A stretch of 64,000 nt of DNA from Streptomyces sp. ADI96-02. GTDB lineage: Bacteria; Actinomycetota; Actinomycetes; Streptomycetales; Streptomycetaceae. Location of the stretch: positions 3,758,826-3,822,825 of the forward strand of contig NZ_ML123034.1 of NCBI RefSeq assembly GCF_003846185.1, given 5' to 3'. Positions within the stretch are counted from its first letter, which is position 1; each line of letters begins with the position of its first letter. Shown here piece after piece: positions 8,968 to 16,412 of this stretch. The translations under genes and the position numbers were made by a program. A model generated the notes under the pieces. It saw only the letters and a list, made by a program, of their open reading frames with translations, made no database searches and was not told the DNA's origin.

Positions 8968-10493
8968 CGGGTGTTGCCTTCCGGGAGCGGGGTGTTGGCT
9001 CGTACGGCCTTGCTGAAGGTGCTGAAGCGGGCTGCCTGGACCTTCGGGTCGGTGGTGGTGCGGCCCGGGTCGGTTTCGGCTCGGCCGGAGGCGGCGTTGC
9101 CGGTACGGGACTCGGCGGCGGCCAGGGTCCGGCCGCGGCGGCGCTTGGGCAGGCCGCTCTCGCCGAACGCGGGCACGCCGCCGGTGGCTTCGGAGGCGCT
9201 GCCGTCCGGCGCTGTGCCGGCGGAGTCCTGGTGGCCGTCGCCGGGCGCGGGCCGGGACGCCTCGGCGGTCGCGGAGGGCCGCGCGGCCGGTGCGTGGGCG
9301 GGCTCGGGCTCGGCGGGGGCGGGCTGCCGCGCGGGGGTCGTGGTGGCCGCCTCGCCCTGCACACGGGTCGCGGCGCGCGAGATGAGGTCCTGCGGGAGCA
9401 TCATCAGCGCGCCGGTGCCGCCCCGGGCGGACGGCCGGAAGGAGACGGTCAGGCCGTGCTTGCGGGCCAGCCGGCCGACGACGGCGAGGCCGAGCCGGGT
9501 GCCGGAGAGGTTGGTGAGGTCCTGGTTCTCGGCGGAGACGGCCTTCTCGGCGCGGCGCAGCTGGACCTCGCTCATGACGAGCCCGCTGTCCTCGACGGTG
9601 ATGACGATGCCGGCCGGGACCTCCTCCACGTACACGTGGACCTCGGCGGTGGGCGGCGAGAAGTTGGCCGCGTTGTCCAGGAGTTCGGCGAGCGCGTGCA
9701 TGACGCCCTCGGCCGCGTGGCCCGCGATGGCGACGTCGCTCGTGGAGTGCAGGCGCACCCGCTGGTAGCTGCCGATGCGGCCCATCGCGCCGCGCAGGAT
9801 CGACTCCATGACGATCGGCTTGGCCCAACGGCGTCCGGAGCGCGCCCCGGTCAGTACGGCGATGGAGTCGGCGAGCCGGCCCGCCTGGGCGGTGCGGTGG
9901 TCCAGGTGCAGCAGGTCGCCGAGGACGGACTCGTCCGCGTGCCGGTGCTCCATCTCGCGCAGGTCGGCCAGCATGCTGGTGGCCAGGGCCTGCATGCGGC
10001 CGGCGGCGTTGGCGCAGGCGGCGACGGCGGCGGAGCGCTCGGTCTCGGCGCGGGTGGCGCGGGCGGTGAGCCGTTCGACGGCGGCGTTCAGCCGGGCCCG
10101 TTCGGCGGCGGCCTCGGCGGTGAGCCGGGTGGACTCGGCGCGGGCCTCGGCCGCGAGCCGCGCGGTCTCGGCGGAGGCGGCGCCCTTGATGCGGGCGGTC
10201 TCCGCGGTGAAGCGCTGGGCCTCGGCGGAGGAGGCCGAGACCATGCGGGAGGTCTCGGCGGTGAACCGCTCGGCGTCGGCGGCCCGCCGGGCGCGCAGGG
10301 TGCGGGTGGTCCCCAGGGTGTGCGCGGCGACGGCGACGCACACGCTCACCACGACGGCGGCGGCGCCCGCTCCCCAGGCCAGCGGGGTCCTCACCGAGTC
10401 GGGGGCCGCGATCACGGCCCACAGGGTCAGGGCGCCGGTGGCGGCTGCCGAGATCAGCAAGGCGAGTGCGGTGGGCCGGAATGAGGGGCGCAA
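8964..10493 (-). CDS. cvnA: Conservon sensor-kinase-like protein CvnA
   Basis: 509 aa. Two N-terminal membrane helices (about residues 8-28 and 38-62) precede a long Ala/Glu-rich coiled coil (about 70-165) built of repeated TAE/ARLTAEA heptads. A GHKL ATPase domain follows, with ALAELLDNAANFSPP (N box), VEDSGLVM and GTRLGLAVVGRLARKHGL (G box). No H-box with a phosphorylatable His was seen, as in other conservon ATPases. The tail is low-complexity Ala/Pro/Glu. The start looks like TTG at 10493 with GAGG eight bases upstream. First gene of the cvnABCD-P450-P450 chain. Confidence 0.9.
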   Translation of the reverse strand: MRPSFRPTALALLISAAATGALTLWAVIAAPDSVRTPLAWGAGAAAVVVSVCVAVAAHTLGTTRTLRARRAADAERFTAETSRMVSASSAEAQRFTAETARIKGAASAETARLAAEARAESTRLTAEAAAERARLNAAVERLTARATRAETERSAAVAACANAAGRMQALATSMLADLREMEHRHADESVLGDLLHLDHRTAQAGRLADSIAVLTGARSGRRWAKPIVMESILRGAMGRIGSYQRVRLHSTSDVAIAGHAAEGVMHALAELLDNAANFSPPTAEVHVYVEEVPAGIVITVEDSGLVMSEVQLRRAEKAVSAENQDLTNLSGTRLGLAVVGRLARKHGLTVSFRPSARGGTGALMMLPQDLISRAATRVQGEAATTTPARQPAPAEPEPAHAPAARPSATAEASRPAPGDGHQDSAGTAPDGSASEATGGVPAFGESGLPKRRRGRTLAAAESRTGNAASGRAETDPGRTTTDPKVQAARFSTFSKAVRANTPLPEGNTR

Positions 10494-10722
10494 TCGGAGT
10501 CCTCGGTGGCGGACGGTGCGGGGGCAGGGGCGAATCAGGACAGTCCGTCACGAGAGTGGAAGATCGTGACAACTGGAGCTGATAATTCCTGCTCAAGTCT
10601 TGGTCACTATAGGAGAATTGGCGATCAGTTTGGGAAGTTCTGGTGGGCTTTTATGTGTGACTTGCCCGCCTTCATCCGCCCGCATCCCAAGAGTTCACGC
10701 GGTTCGACGGCATCCTGACGTC

Positions 10723-13605
10723 ATGGCCGAACACCACCGACCGCGCCCCGGACCGCGTACCGGAAAGCGACCCGCCCCGCGCACCGGGCCTCCCGCCGGA
10801 CCGGACCCCGCGTTCGTCCCGGCCCTGCGCGCCGCCGTCCGGGGCGAGAGCGATTTCGGGGCCGCCGCGCGGGCCCTGCTGACGATGGACGCCTCCAACT
10901 ACCGCCGCGTACCGCTCGGCGTCCTCGCCCCGCGCGACGCCGACGACATCGCCGCCGCTCTGGCCGTCTGCCGGGAGCACGGCGTCCCGGTCGTGGCGCG
11001 CGGCGGCGGCACGTCCATCGCCGGCCAGGCCACCGGCACCGGCCTGGTCCTCGACCTCACCCGCCACCTGAGCGCGGTCCTCGACCTGGACCCGGCCGCC
11101 CGCACCGCCGTGGTCCAGCCCGGCGTGGTCCTGGACGACCTGCGGGCCGCCGCCGCACCGCACGGACTGACCTTCGGCCCGGACCCCTCCACCCACAGCC
11201 GCTGCACCCTCGGCGGCATGATCGGCAACAACGCCTGCGGCTCCCACTCGGTCGCGTGGGGCACCACCGCGGACAACGTGACGGCGCTGTCGGTCGTCCG
11301 GTACGGGGGCGAGGCGCTGCGCCTGGAACAGGGCGGCGGCGACACCCCGGCGGGCGTGCGCGCCCTCGTGGACGGCAACCTCGCGGCGCTGCGCACCGGT
11401 TACCCCGCCCTGCCGCGCCGCATCTCCGGCTACGCGCTGGACGCCCTGCTGCCCGAGCACCCCGGCGGCCCCGACCCGGTGCGGGCCTTCTGCGGCTCCG
11501 AGGGCACCCTCGCCGTGGTCACCGAGGCGACCGTGCGCCTGGTCGAGGCCCCGCCCGCCCGCGCCCTGGCCGTCCTCGGATACGCCGACGAGTCCGCCGC
11601 CGCCGAAGCCGCCCCCGGCCTCCTCCCGTACGGCCCGCTCACCGTCGAGGGCATGGCCGCCGACCTCGTACGCCAACCGGCCGGGCTGCCGCGCGGGGCC
11701 GCCTGGCTCTTCGTCGAGACGGGCGGCCGGACCCCGACGGAGGCGAGGGCGCACGCCGAACGCGTCCTGCGCGCCGCCGACGCCCTGGACGCCGCGGTGG
11801 TCACCGACCCGGCCGGGCAGCGGGCCCTGTGGCGGATCCGCGAGGACGCCGCCGGCACCGCGACCCGGATGCCGGACGGCACCGAGGCGTGGCCCGGCTG
11901 GGAGGACTGCGCGGTGCCGCCCGCCCGGCTCGGCCGCTACCTCCGCGACTTCCGCGCCCTGCTCGCCGCACACGGCCTGCGCGGCACCCCGTACGGCCAC
12001 TTCGGCGACGGCTGCATCCACGTGCGCATCGACTTCGACCTGCTGAGCGGCGACGGCGTGGCCCGCTTCCGCCGCTTCTCCGAGGAGCAGGCGGACCTCG
12101 TCGTCGCGCACGGCGGTTCGCTCAGCGGCGAGCACGGCGACGGCCAGGCACGGGCGGAGCTGCTGCCGCGCATGTACGGGGACGAACTCGTCGCCCTCTT
12201 CGGCCGGTTCAAGGACCTGTGGGACCCGGACGGCGGCCTGAACCCCGGCGTGCTCGCCCGCCCGGCCCGGCTCGACGAGAACCTGCGCTTCGCGGTGCTG
12301 CCGCGCCGCCCGGTGGACGCGGCCTTCGGCTATCCGCACGACGGCGGCGACTTCGCGGGCGCGGTCCGCCGCTGCGTCGGCGTCGCCAAGTGCCGTACGA
12401 CCGAGGCCACCGGAGCCGACGTGATGTGCCCGTCCTTCCGGGCTACCGGCGAGGAGGCCCACTCGACGCGGGGCAGGGCCCGGCTGCTGCACGAGATGCT
12501 GGCGGGCGAGATCGTCACGGACGGCTGGCGGAGCGAGGAGGTGCGGGACGCGCTCGACCTCTGCCTGTCCTGCAAGGGGTGCCGGGTCGACTGCCCGGTG
12601 GGCGTCGACATGGCCACGTACAAGGCGGAGTTCCTGCACCACCACTACCGGGGACGGCTGCGGCCCGCCGCGCACTACGCGCTGGGCCGACTCCCCCGGT
12701 GGCTGCGGCTCGCCGCCCCCTTCGCCCGGCCGCTGAACGCGCTGGCCCGCCTCCGCCCGGTCGCCGCCCTCGCGAAGCGGCTCGCGGGCATCACGCCGGA
12801 GCGGACGCTTCCGGTCCTGGCCGCCGAGACGTTCACGCGGTGGCTGCGCCGGCACTCCCGGCGGCCCGCCTCCGCGGGGGTGGTGGCCCTGTGGCCGGAC
12901 ACCTTCACCGAGCATCTGTCGCCCGAGGTCGGCCGGGCGGCGGTCCGGGTGCTGGAGGACGCGACGGGCCGCGCGGTGCGGCCCGCCGGGCCGGGCGTGT
13001 GCTGCGGCCTCACCTATGTGTCGACCGGCCAACTGGACGCGGCCCGCGCGGTGATGCGCCGCACCCTGGACCGCGTGCGCCTCCCGGACGGCGGGCCGGT
13101 CGTCGTCCTCGAACCGAGCTGCGCCGCCACCCTCCGCACCGACCTGCCCGAACTGCTCCCCGACGACCCGCGCGCCGGGCGGCTCGCCGCCGCCGTCCGG
13201 ACCCTGGCCCAGTACCTGGAGGAGTACGCCCCCGACTGGTCGCCGCCGCGCGTCGACCGCCCGGCCGCCGGCCAGACGCACTGCCACCAGCACGCGGTGC
13301 TCGGGGACGCGGCGGAGCGCCGGCTGCGCGAGCGGATGGGGCTGACCGGCGGACTGAGCGGCGGCTGCTGCGGCCTCGCCGGGAACTTCGGCTTCGAGAA
13401 GGGCCACTGGGAGGTGTCGGTCGCCTGCGCCGAGGAGCGGCTGCTGCCCGCCCTGCGGGAGGCCGGGCCCGGGACGGAACTGCTCGCGGACGGCTTCTCC
13501 TGCCGCACCCAGATCGAGCAGCTCGCCGGACGGCGGGCCCGGCACCTCGCGGAGGTGATCGCGGAACGGCTGCCGGAGAACGCCGTCACCGACCGCGCGC
13601 GATGA
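10723..13605 (+). CDS. FAD-binding and (Fe-S)-binding oxidoreductase (GlcD/GlpC-like fusion)
   Basis: 960 aa. The N-terminal half is an FAD-linked oxidase of the VAO/PCMH fold (RGGGTSIAGQATG near residue 90, MIGNNACGSHSVAWG), as in D-lactate/glycolate dehydrogenases, continuing to the SLSGEHGDGQAR motif. The C-terminal half has ferredoxin-like clusters (CVGVAKC...MCPS and CLSCKGCRVDCPVG) and two CCG-type blocks (GVCCGL, GGCCGLAGNFG). It probably oxidises a 2-hydroxyacid and passes electrons to the respiratory chain; the substrate is not certain. The ATG at 10723 was chosen by homology; the upstream extension is not conserved. Confidence 0.88.
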   Translation: MAEHHRPRPGPRTGKRPAPRTGPPAGPDPAFVPALRAAVRGESDFGAAARALLTMDASNYRRVPLGVLAPRDADDIAAALAVCREHGVPVVARGGGTSIAGQATGTGLVLDLTRHLSAVLDLDPAARTAVVQPGVVLDDLRAAAAPHGLTFGPDPSTHSRCTLGGMIGNNACGSHSVAWGTTADNVTALSVVRYGGEALRLEQGGGDTPAGVRALVDGNLAALRTGYPALPRRISGYALDALLPEHPGGPDPVRAFCGSEGTLAVVTEATVRLVEAPPARALAVLGYADESAAAEAAPGLLPYGPLTVEGMAADLVRQPAGLPRGAAWLFVETGGRTPTEARAHAERVLRAADALDAAVVTDPAGQRALWRIREDAAGTATRMPDGTEAWPGWEDCAVPPARLGRYLRDFRALLAAHGLRGTPYGHFGDGCIHVRIDFDLLSGDGVARFRRFSEEQADLVVAHGGSLSGEHGDGQARAELLPRMYGDELVALFGRFKDLWDPDGGLNPGVLARPARLDENLRFAVLPRRPVDAAFGYPHDGGDFAGAVRRCVGVAKCRTTEATGADVMCPSFRATGEEAHSTRGRARLLHEMLAGEIVTDGWRSEEVRDALDLCLSCKGCRVDCPVGVDMATYKAEFLHHHYRGRLRPAAHYALGRLPRWLRLAAPFARPLNALARLRPVAALAKRLAGITPERTLPVLAAETFTRWLRRHSRRPASAGVVALWPDTFTEHLSPEVGRAAVRVLEDATGRAVRPAGPGVCCGLTYVSTGQLDAARAVMRRTLDRVRLPDGGPVVVLEPSCAATLRTDLPELLPDDPRAGRLAAAVRTLAQYLEEYAPDWSPPRVDRPAAGQTHCHQHAVLGDAAERRLRERMGLTGGLSGGCCGLAGNFGFEKGHWEVSVACAEERLLPALREAGPGTELLADGFSCRTQIEQLAGRRARHLAEVIAERLPENAVTDRAR

Positions 13606-14470
13606 TCTCGCGGGCCAGGGCGGCCAGCCCCGGCAGCGCCGGATGGCCCGGCCCGTCGCGGCGGGCCAGCAGCACCGGGACGCCCGGGGCGTCGTCCAGC
13701 GGCACGTAGGCGACCCCGGCGTGCGGGTGCATGACGGCGGTGGAGGCGGCCGAGATCCCGCTGCCGCGCCCAGCGGCGATGGCGGTCAGCCAGTCGTCGG
13801 TGTTGGCGACGGTGAGCGTGGCGGTGGGCCGGGCGTGCGGCGGCCACAGGCCGGGGGTCGTCGTGCCGGAGACGGTGTTCAGGACCACGGGGCCGGCGGC
13901 CAGGTCGGCGAGCGAGAGCGACGCGCGGGCCGCCAGCGGGCCGTCCGAGGTCACCGCCGCCACCCTCTTCTCGATGAACAGCACCTCGGTGACCAGGCCC
14001 GGCGCGTCCACCGGTCCGCGCAGCAGCGCCGCGTCCACCTCGCCGCGGGTGAGCCCGGCCGTGCGGTCGTCGATCCGCAGGAGTTCCAGCGGGGTGTGCG
14101 GGTGGCGCTCCTGCCAGGTGCGCAGCAGCGGTGTGGTGTACGGGCCGAAGGCGGACCAGGCGTGCCCGAGTCGCAGGGGCCACCGGCGCAGCCGCCCGGA
14201 GTCCAGCGCCTCGTCGAAGGCGGCGATCGCGAAGGCGGCCTTGTCGCGGAAGGCGACGCCCTCCGGGGTGAGGGCGAGGTGGTGGGTGGAGCGGTCGACG
14301 AGCCGGACGCCCAGGCGCCGTTCCAGGGCGGCGAGGGTGCGCGAGACGGCCGGCTGGGTGAGCCGGAGCCGGGCGGCGGCACGGGTGACGTTCAGCTCGT
14401 CGGCGACGGCGAGGAAGGCCCGCAGATGGCGCAGCTCGACCGGGCGGCCGGAGGAAGGTCCTGAGGTCAT
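13586..14470 (-). CDS. LysR family transcriptional regulator
   Basis: 294 aa, normal family length. The N-terminal winged HTH is clear (ELRHLRAFLAVADELNVTRAAARLRLTQPAVSRTLAALE), followed by a periplasmic-binding-type effector domain. It is divergent from the EamA transporter at 14641, which by LysR precedent is the likely target. Its 3' end overlaps the convergent oxidoreductase by 20 bp. The ATG at 14470 gives a standard N-terminus, though no good ribosome-binding site is visible. Confidence 0.9.
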   Translation of the reverse strand: MTSGPSSGRPVELRHLRAFLAVADELNVTRAAARLRLTQPAVSRTLAALERRLGVRLVDRSTHHLALTPEGVAFRDKAAFAIAAFDEALDSGRLRRWPLRLGHAWSAFGPYTTPLLRTWQERHPHTPLELLRIDDRTAGLTRGEVDAALLRGPVDAPGLVTEVLFIEKRVAAVTSDGPLAARASLSLADLAAGPVVLNTVSGTTTPGLWPPHARPTATLTVANTDDWLTAIAAGRGSGISAASTAVMHPHAGVAYVPLDDAPGVPVLLARRDGPGHPALPGLAALAREIIARGR

Positions 14471-14640
14471 GCACGCGGAGCATAACGGGAGCGCAGTCGG
14501 CATTTCACGGAAGGCGCGACGGTCTCTACGGTGAGGAGGGAGGCGTGCGCGGCGGTGCGGCATCGTGAACCTGCCGGTGCGCCGCGCCGTCCCGCCCGCC
14601 GCTTCCCCGTCCTGTTCCCCGTCCTGACGAGAGGCCACCC

Positions 14641-15639
14641 GTGAACGACCAGCACAGCGGCGCGGAACCGGCCGCCGCATCCGTGGCCGTGCCCGAGGCG
14701 GCGACGGCGCTCGAAGTCTCCGGCGCGGCCTCCGGCGAGCCGGGTGCGTCCGGCCTCCGGGCCCGCGCCGGACGCCGGGCCGCGCTGGGGCCGGTCGCCC
14801 TGGTGGTGGCCGGGGGGCTGTCGGTCCAGTTCGGCTCGGCCGTCGCCGCGCTGCTGATGCCGAAGGCGGGCGCGCTGGGCGTCGTCACGCTGCGGCTGGC
14901 GGCGGCGGCGCTGATCCTCCTGGTCGTCTGCCGTCCGAAGCTGCGCGGGCACTCGCGGGCCGACTGGGGCACGGTGGCCGCCTTCGGCGTGGCGATGGGC
15001 GGCATGAACACGCTCTTCTACCAGGCGCTGGACCGTATCCCGCTGGGCATCGCCGTCACCCTGGAGGTGCTGGGCCCGCTCGCGCTCTCGGTGTTCGCCT
15101 CCCGCCGCCTGGTCAACGTGGTGTGGGCCGGGCTCGCGCTCGTCGGGGTGGTGCTGCTCGGTGGCGGCGGCCTCGACCGCCTCGACCCGGTCGGCGCGGC
15201 CTACGCGCTGGGGGCGGGCGCGATGTGGGCCGCGTACATCGTGTTCAGCGCGCGCACCGGCCGCCGCTTCCCGCAGGCGGACGGGCTGGCCCTGGCGATG
15301 GCGGTCGCGGCGGTCCTCTCCCTGCCGCTGGGCGTCATCGAGTCCGGGGCGAAGCTGACCGTGCCCTCGACGCTGGCGCTCGGCGCGGCGGTGGCCGTGC
15401 TCAGCTCCGTCCTCCCGTACACCCTGGAGCTGATGGCCCTGCGCCGCCTGCCCGCGCCCACCTTCGCCGTGATGATGAGCCTGGAGCCGGCCATCGCGGC
15501 CACGGCGGGCTTCCTGATCCTGCATCAGGCGCTGTCCGCGACGGACGCGCTCGCCGTCGCCCTGGTCATCGGGGCGAGCATGGGCGCGGTCCGCAGCCGG
15601 TCGGGCCGCCGCAGCCGGTCGGGCCGCCGCCGGGAGTGA
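14641..15639 (+). CDS. EamA/RhtA-type metabolite exporter
   Basis: 332 aa inner-membrane protein with ten predicted helices in two EamA repeats (first around 50-170, second around 180-310). It resembles RhtA threonine/homoserine exporters (LEVLGPLALSVFASRR, FAVMMSLEPAIAATAGF). An unusual ~45-residue Ala-rich N-terminal extension precedes helix 1. GTG start with GAGAGG upstream. The C-terminus ends in a duplicated RSRSGR hexapeptide from an 18-bp direct repeat (15592-15627). Probably controlled by the divergent LysR. Confidence 0.9.
   Translation: MNDQHSGAEPAAASVAVPEAATALEVSGAASGEPGASGLRARAGRRAALGPVALVVAGGLSVQFGSAVAALLMPKAGALGVVTLRLAAAALILLVVCRPKLRGHSRADWGTVAAFGVAMGGMNTLFYQALDRIPLGIAVTLEVLGPLALSVFASRRLVNVVWAGLALVGVVLLGGGGLDRLDPVGAAYALGAGAMWAAYIVFSARTGRRFPQADGLALAMAVAAVLSLPLGVIESGAKLTVPSTLALGAAVAVLSSVLPYTLELMALRRLPAPTFAVMMSLEPAIAATAGFLILHQALSATDALAVALVIGASMGAVRSRSGRRSRSGRRRE
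15592..15627. repeat. Two 18-bp direct repeats at the 3' end of the EamA gene
   Basis: Unit CGCAGCCGGTCGGGCCGC repeated perfectly at 15592-15609 and 15610-15627, in frame, encoding RSRSGR twice. Confidence 0.9.
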
Positions 15640-15833
15640 GCGGACCGCCGCCGCGCCTTTGACCGGAGCCGTTCCGCGCAGCCGCGCGGGGCGGCTCTCC
15701 GGCGTATGCGCGGCCTGTGCGCACAGCGCCGCCCGCGCGGTATCCCCGCTCCATGCCGGCCGCTGAGGATGGCACCCGGAACCCGGCCCCACCGGCCGGA
15801 TTCCCATCCCCAGCGAGAGGAGGTGACAGACAA

Positions 15834-16055
15834 ATGAACCTTGTTCGCGCATGGAAGGACCCGGAGTACCGGGCGACCCTCAGCGAGGCTCCCGCCAACC
15901 CGGCCGGTCTCGTCGAGCTGGCCGACGATCAACTCGACGGCGTCGCGGGCGGAACCACGTGGGCGTGCGCCACGGTCACGCTGACCGTCACGGTGTGCTC
16001 CCCGACCGGGACGCTCTGCGGCAGTTGCAGCATGGGCACGCGCGGCTGTTGTTGA
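15834..16055 (+). CDS. lanA1: Class II lanthipeptide precursor A1 (mersacidin/lichenicidin family)
   Basis: 73 aa. Residues 1-40 form an acidic leader starting MNLVRAWKDPEYR and ending in the double-glycine site GVAGG. The 33-residue core (41-73) begins TTWACATVTLTVTVC and ends GCC. It holds 12 Ser/Thr and 6 Cys (45, 55, 62, 65, 72, 73), so up to six thioether rings are possible. The Thr-rich N-terminus with W and C recalls beta peptides of two-component lantibiotics. A strong GAGAGGAGGTGA ribosome site precedes the ATG. LanM is expected to modify it and the LanT C39 domain to cut after Gly40. Confidence 0.92.
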   Translation: MNLVRAWKDPEYRATLSEAPANPAGLVELADDQLDGVAGGTTWACATVTLTVTVCSPTGTLCGSCSMGTRGCC

Positions 16056-16086
16056 GCCTGCCGGATACGTACGAGGAGTGATGTTC

Positions 16087-16323
16087 GTGGACATAGTCCG
16101 GTCCTGGAAGGACGCCGACTACCGGTTGTCCCTCGGGAGTGAGGCCCCCGCCCATCCGTCGGGCGAGGGTCTCACCGCAATCACCGACGAGGAGCTGACC
16201 GAGATCAACGGAGCGGGCTCCGGGGTTCTCGGCACTCTCGGGTGCTGCTCGTGCCTGCCGTGGTACTCGGGCTGGACCGTTTGCGGTCTCGCCTGCGACC
16301 CCGGCAAGCCCTGCAAGAACTAG
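16087..16323 (+). CDS. lanA2: Class II lanthipeptide precursor A2
   Basis: 78 aa from the GTG at 16087. That start has GAGGAG (16073-16078) eight bases upstream and gives MDIVRSWKDADYR, matching the A1 leader; the ATG at 16081 sits only two bases from the ribosome site. The leader ends EINGAG (residue 44). The 34-residue core has 6 Cys (53, 54, 56, 66, 70, 76) but only 5 Ser/Thr, so at least one Cys cannot be in a (methyl)lanthionine. The CTxTxEC lipid II motif of classical alpha peptides is absent. It lies 31 bp after lanA1 and before lanM. Confidence 0.9.
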   Translation: MDIVRSWKDADYRLSLGSEAPAHPSGEGLTAITDEELTEINGAGSGVLGTLGCCSCLPWYSGWTVCGLACDPGKPCKN

Positions 16324-16344
16324 CAGCGTACCGAAGAAACGGCG

Positions 16345-16384
16345 TGACCGGCAGGGGCGGGCGTCCGCGCGCCCCCGCCGGTCA
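16345..16384 (+). terminator. Hairpin between the precursor genes and lanM, possible attenuator
   Basis: Arms 16345-16359 and 16370-16384 pair over 15 bp with one A/C mismatch, with no long T run after. Its place between lanA2 and lanM suggests partial termination that keeps precursor mRNA in excess over synthetase, as in other lantibiotic operons; that role is inference. Confidence 0.55.
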
Positions 16385-16412
16385 TGTTCATGCCCCAAGA
16401 AGGAAGAGCGGA

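Noticed and set aside
13014..14483. Large minus-strand frame across the oxidoreductase end and the LysR gene
   Set aside because: GC-rich shadow; the residues are low-complexity Arg/Pro/Ala and both real genes have clear domains.
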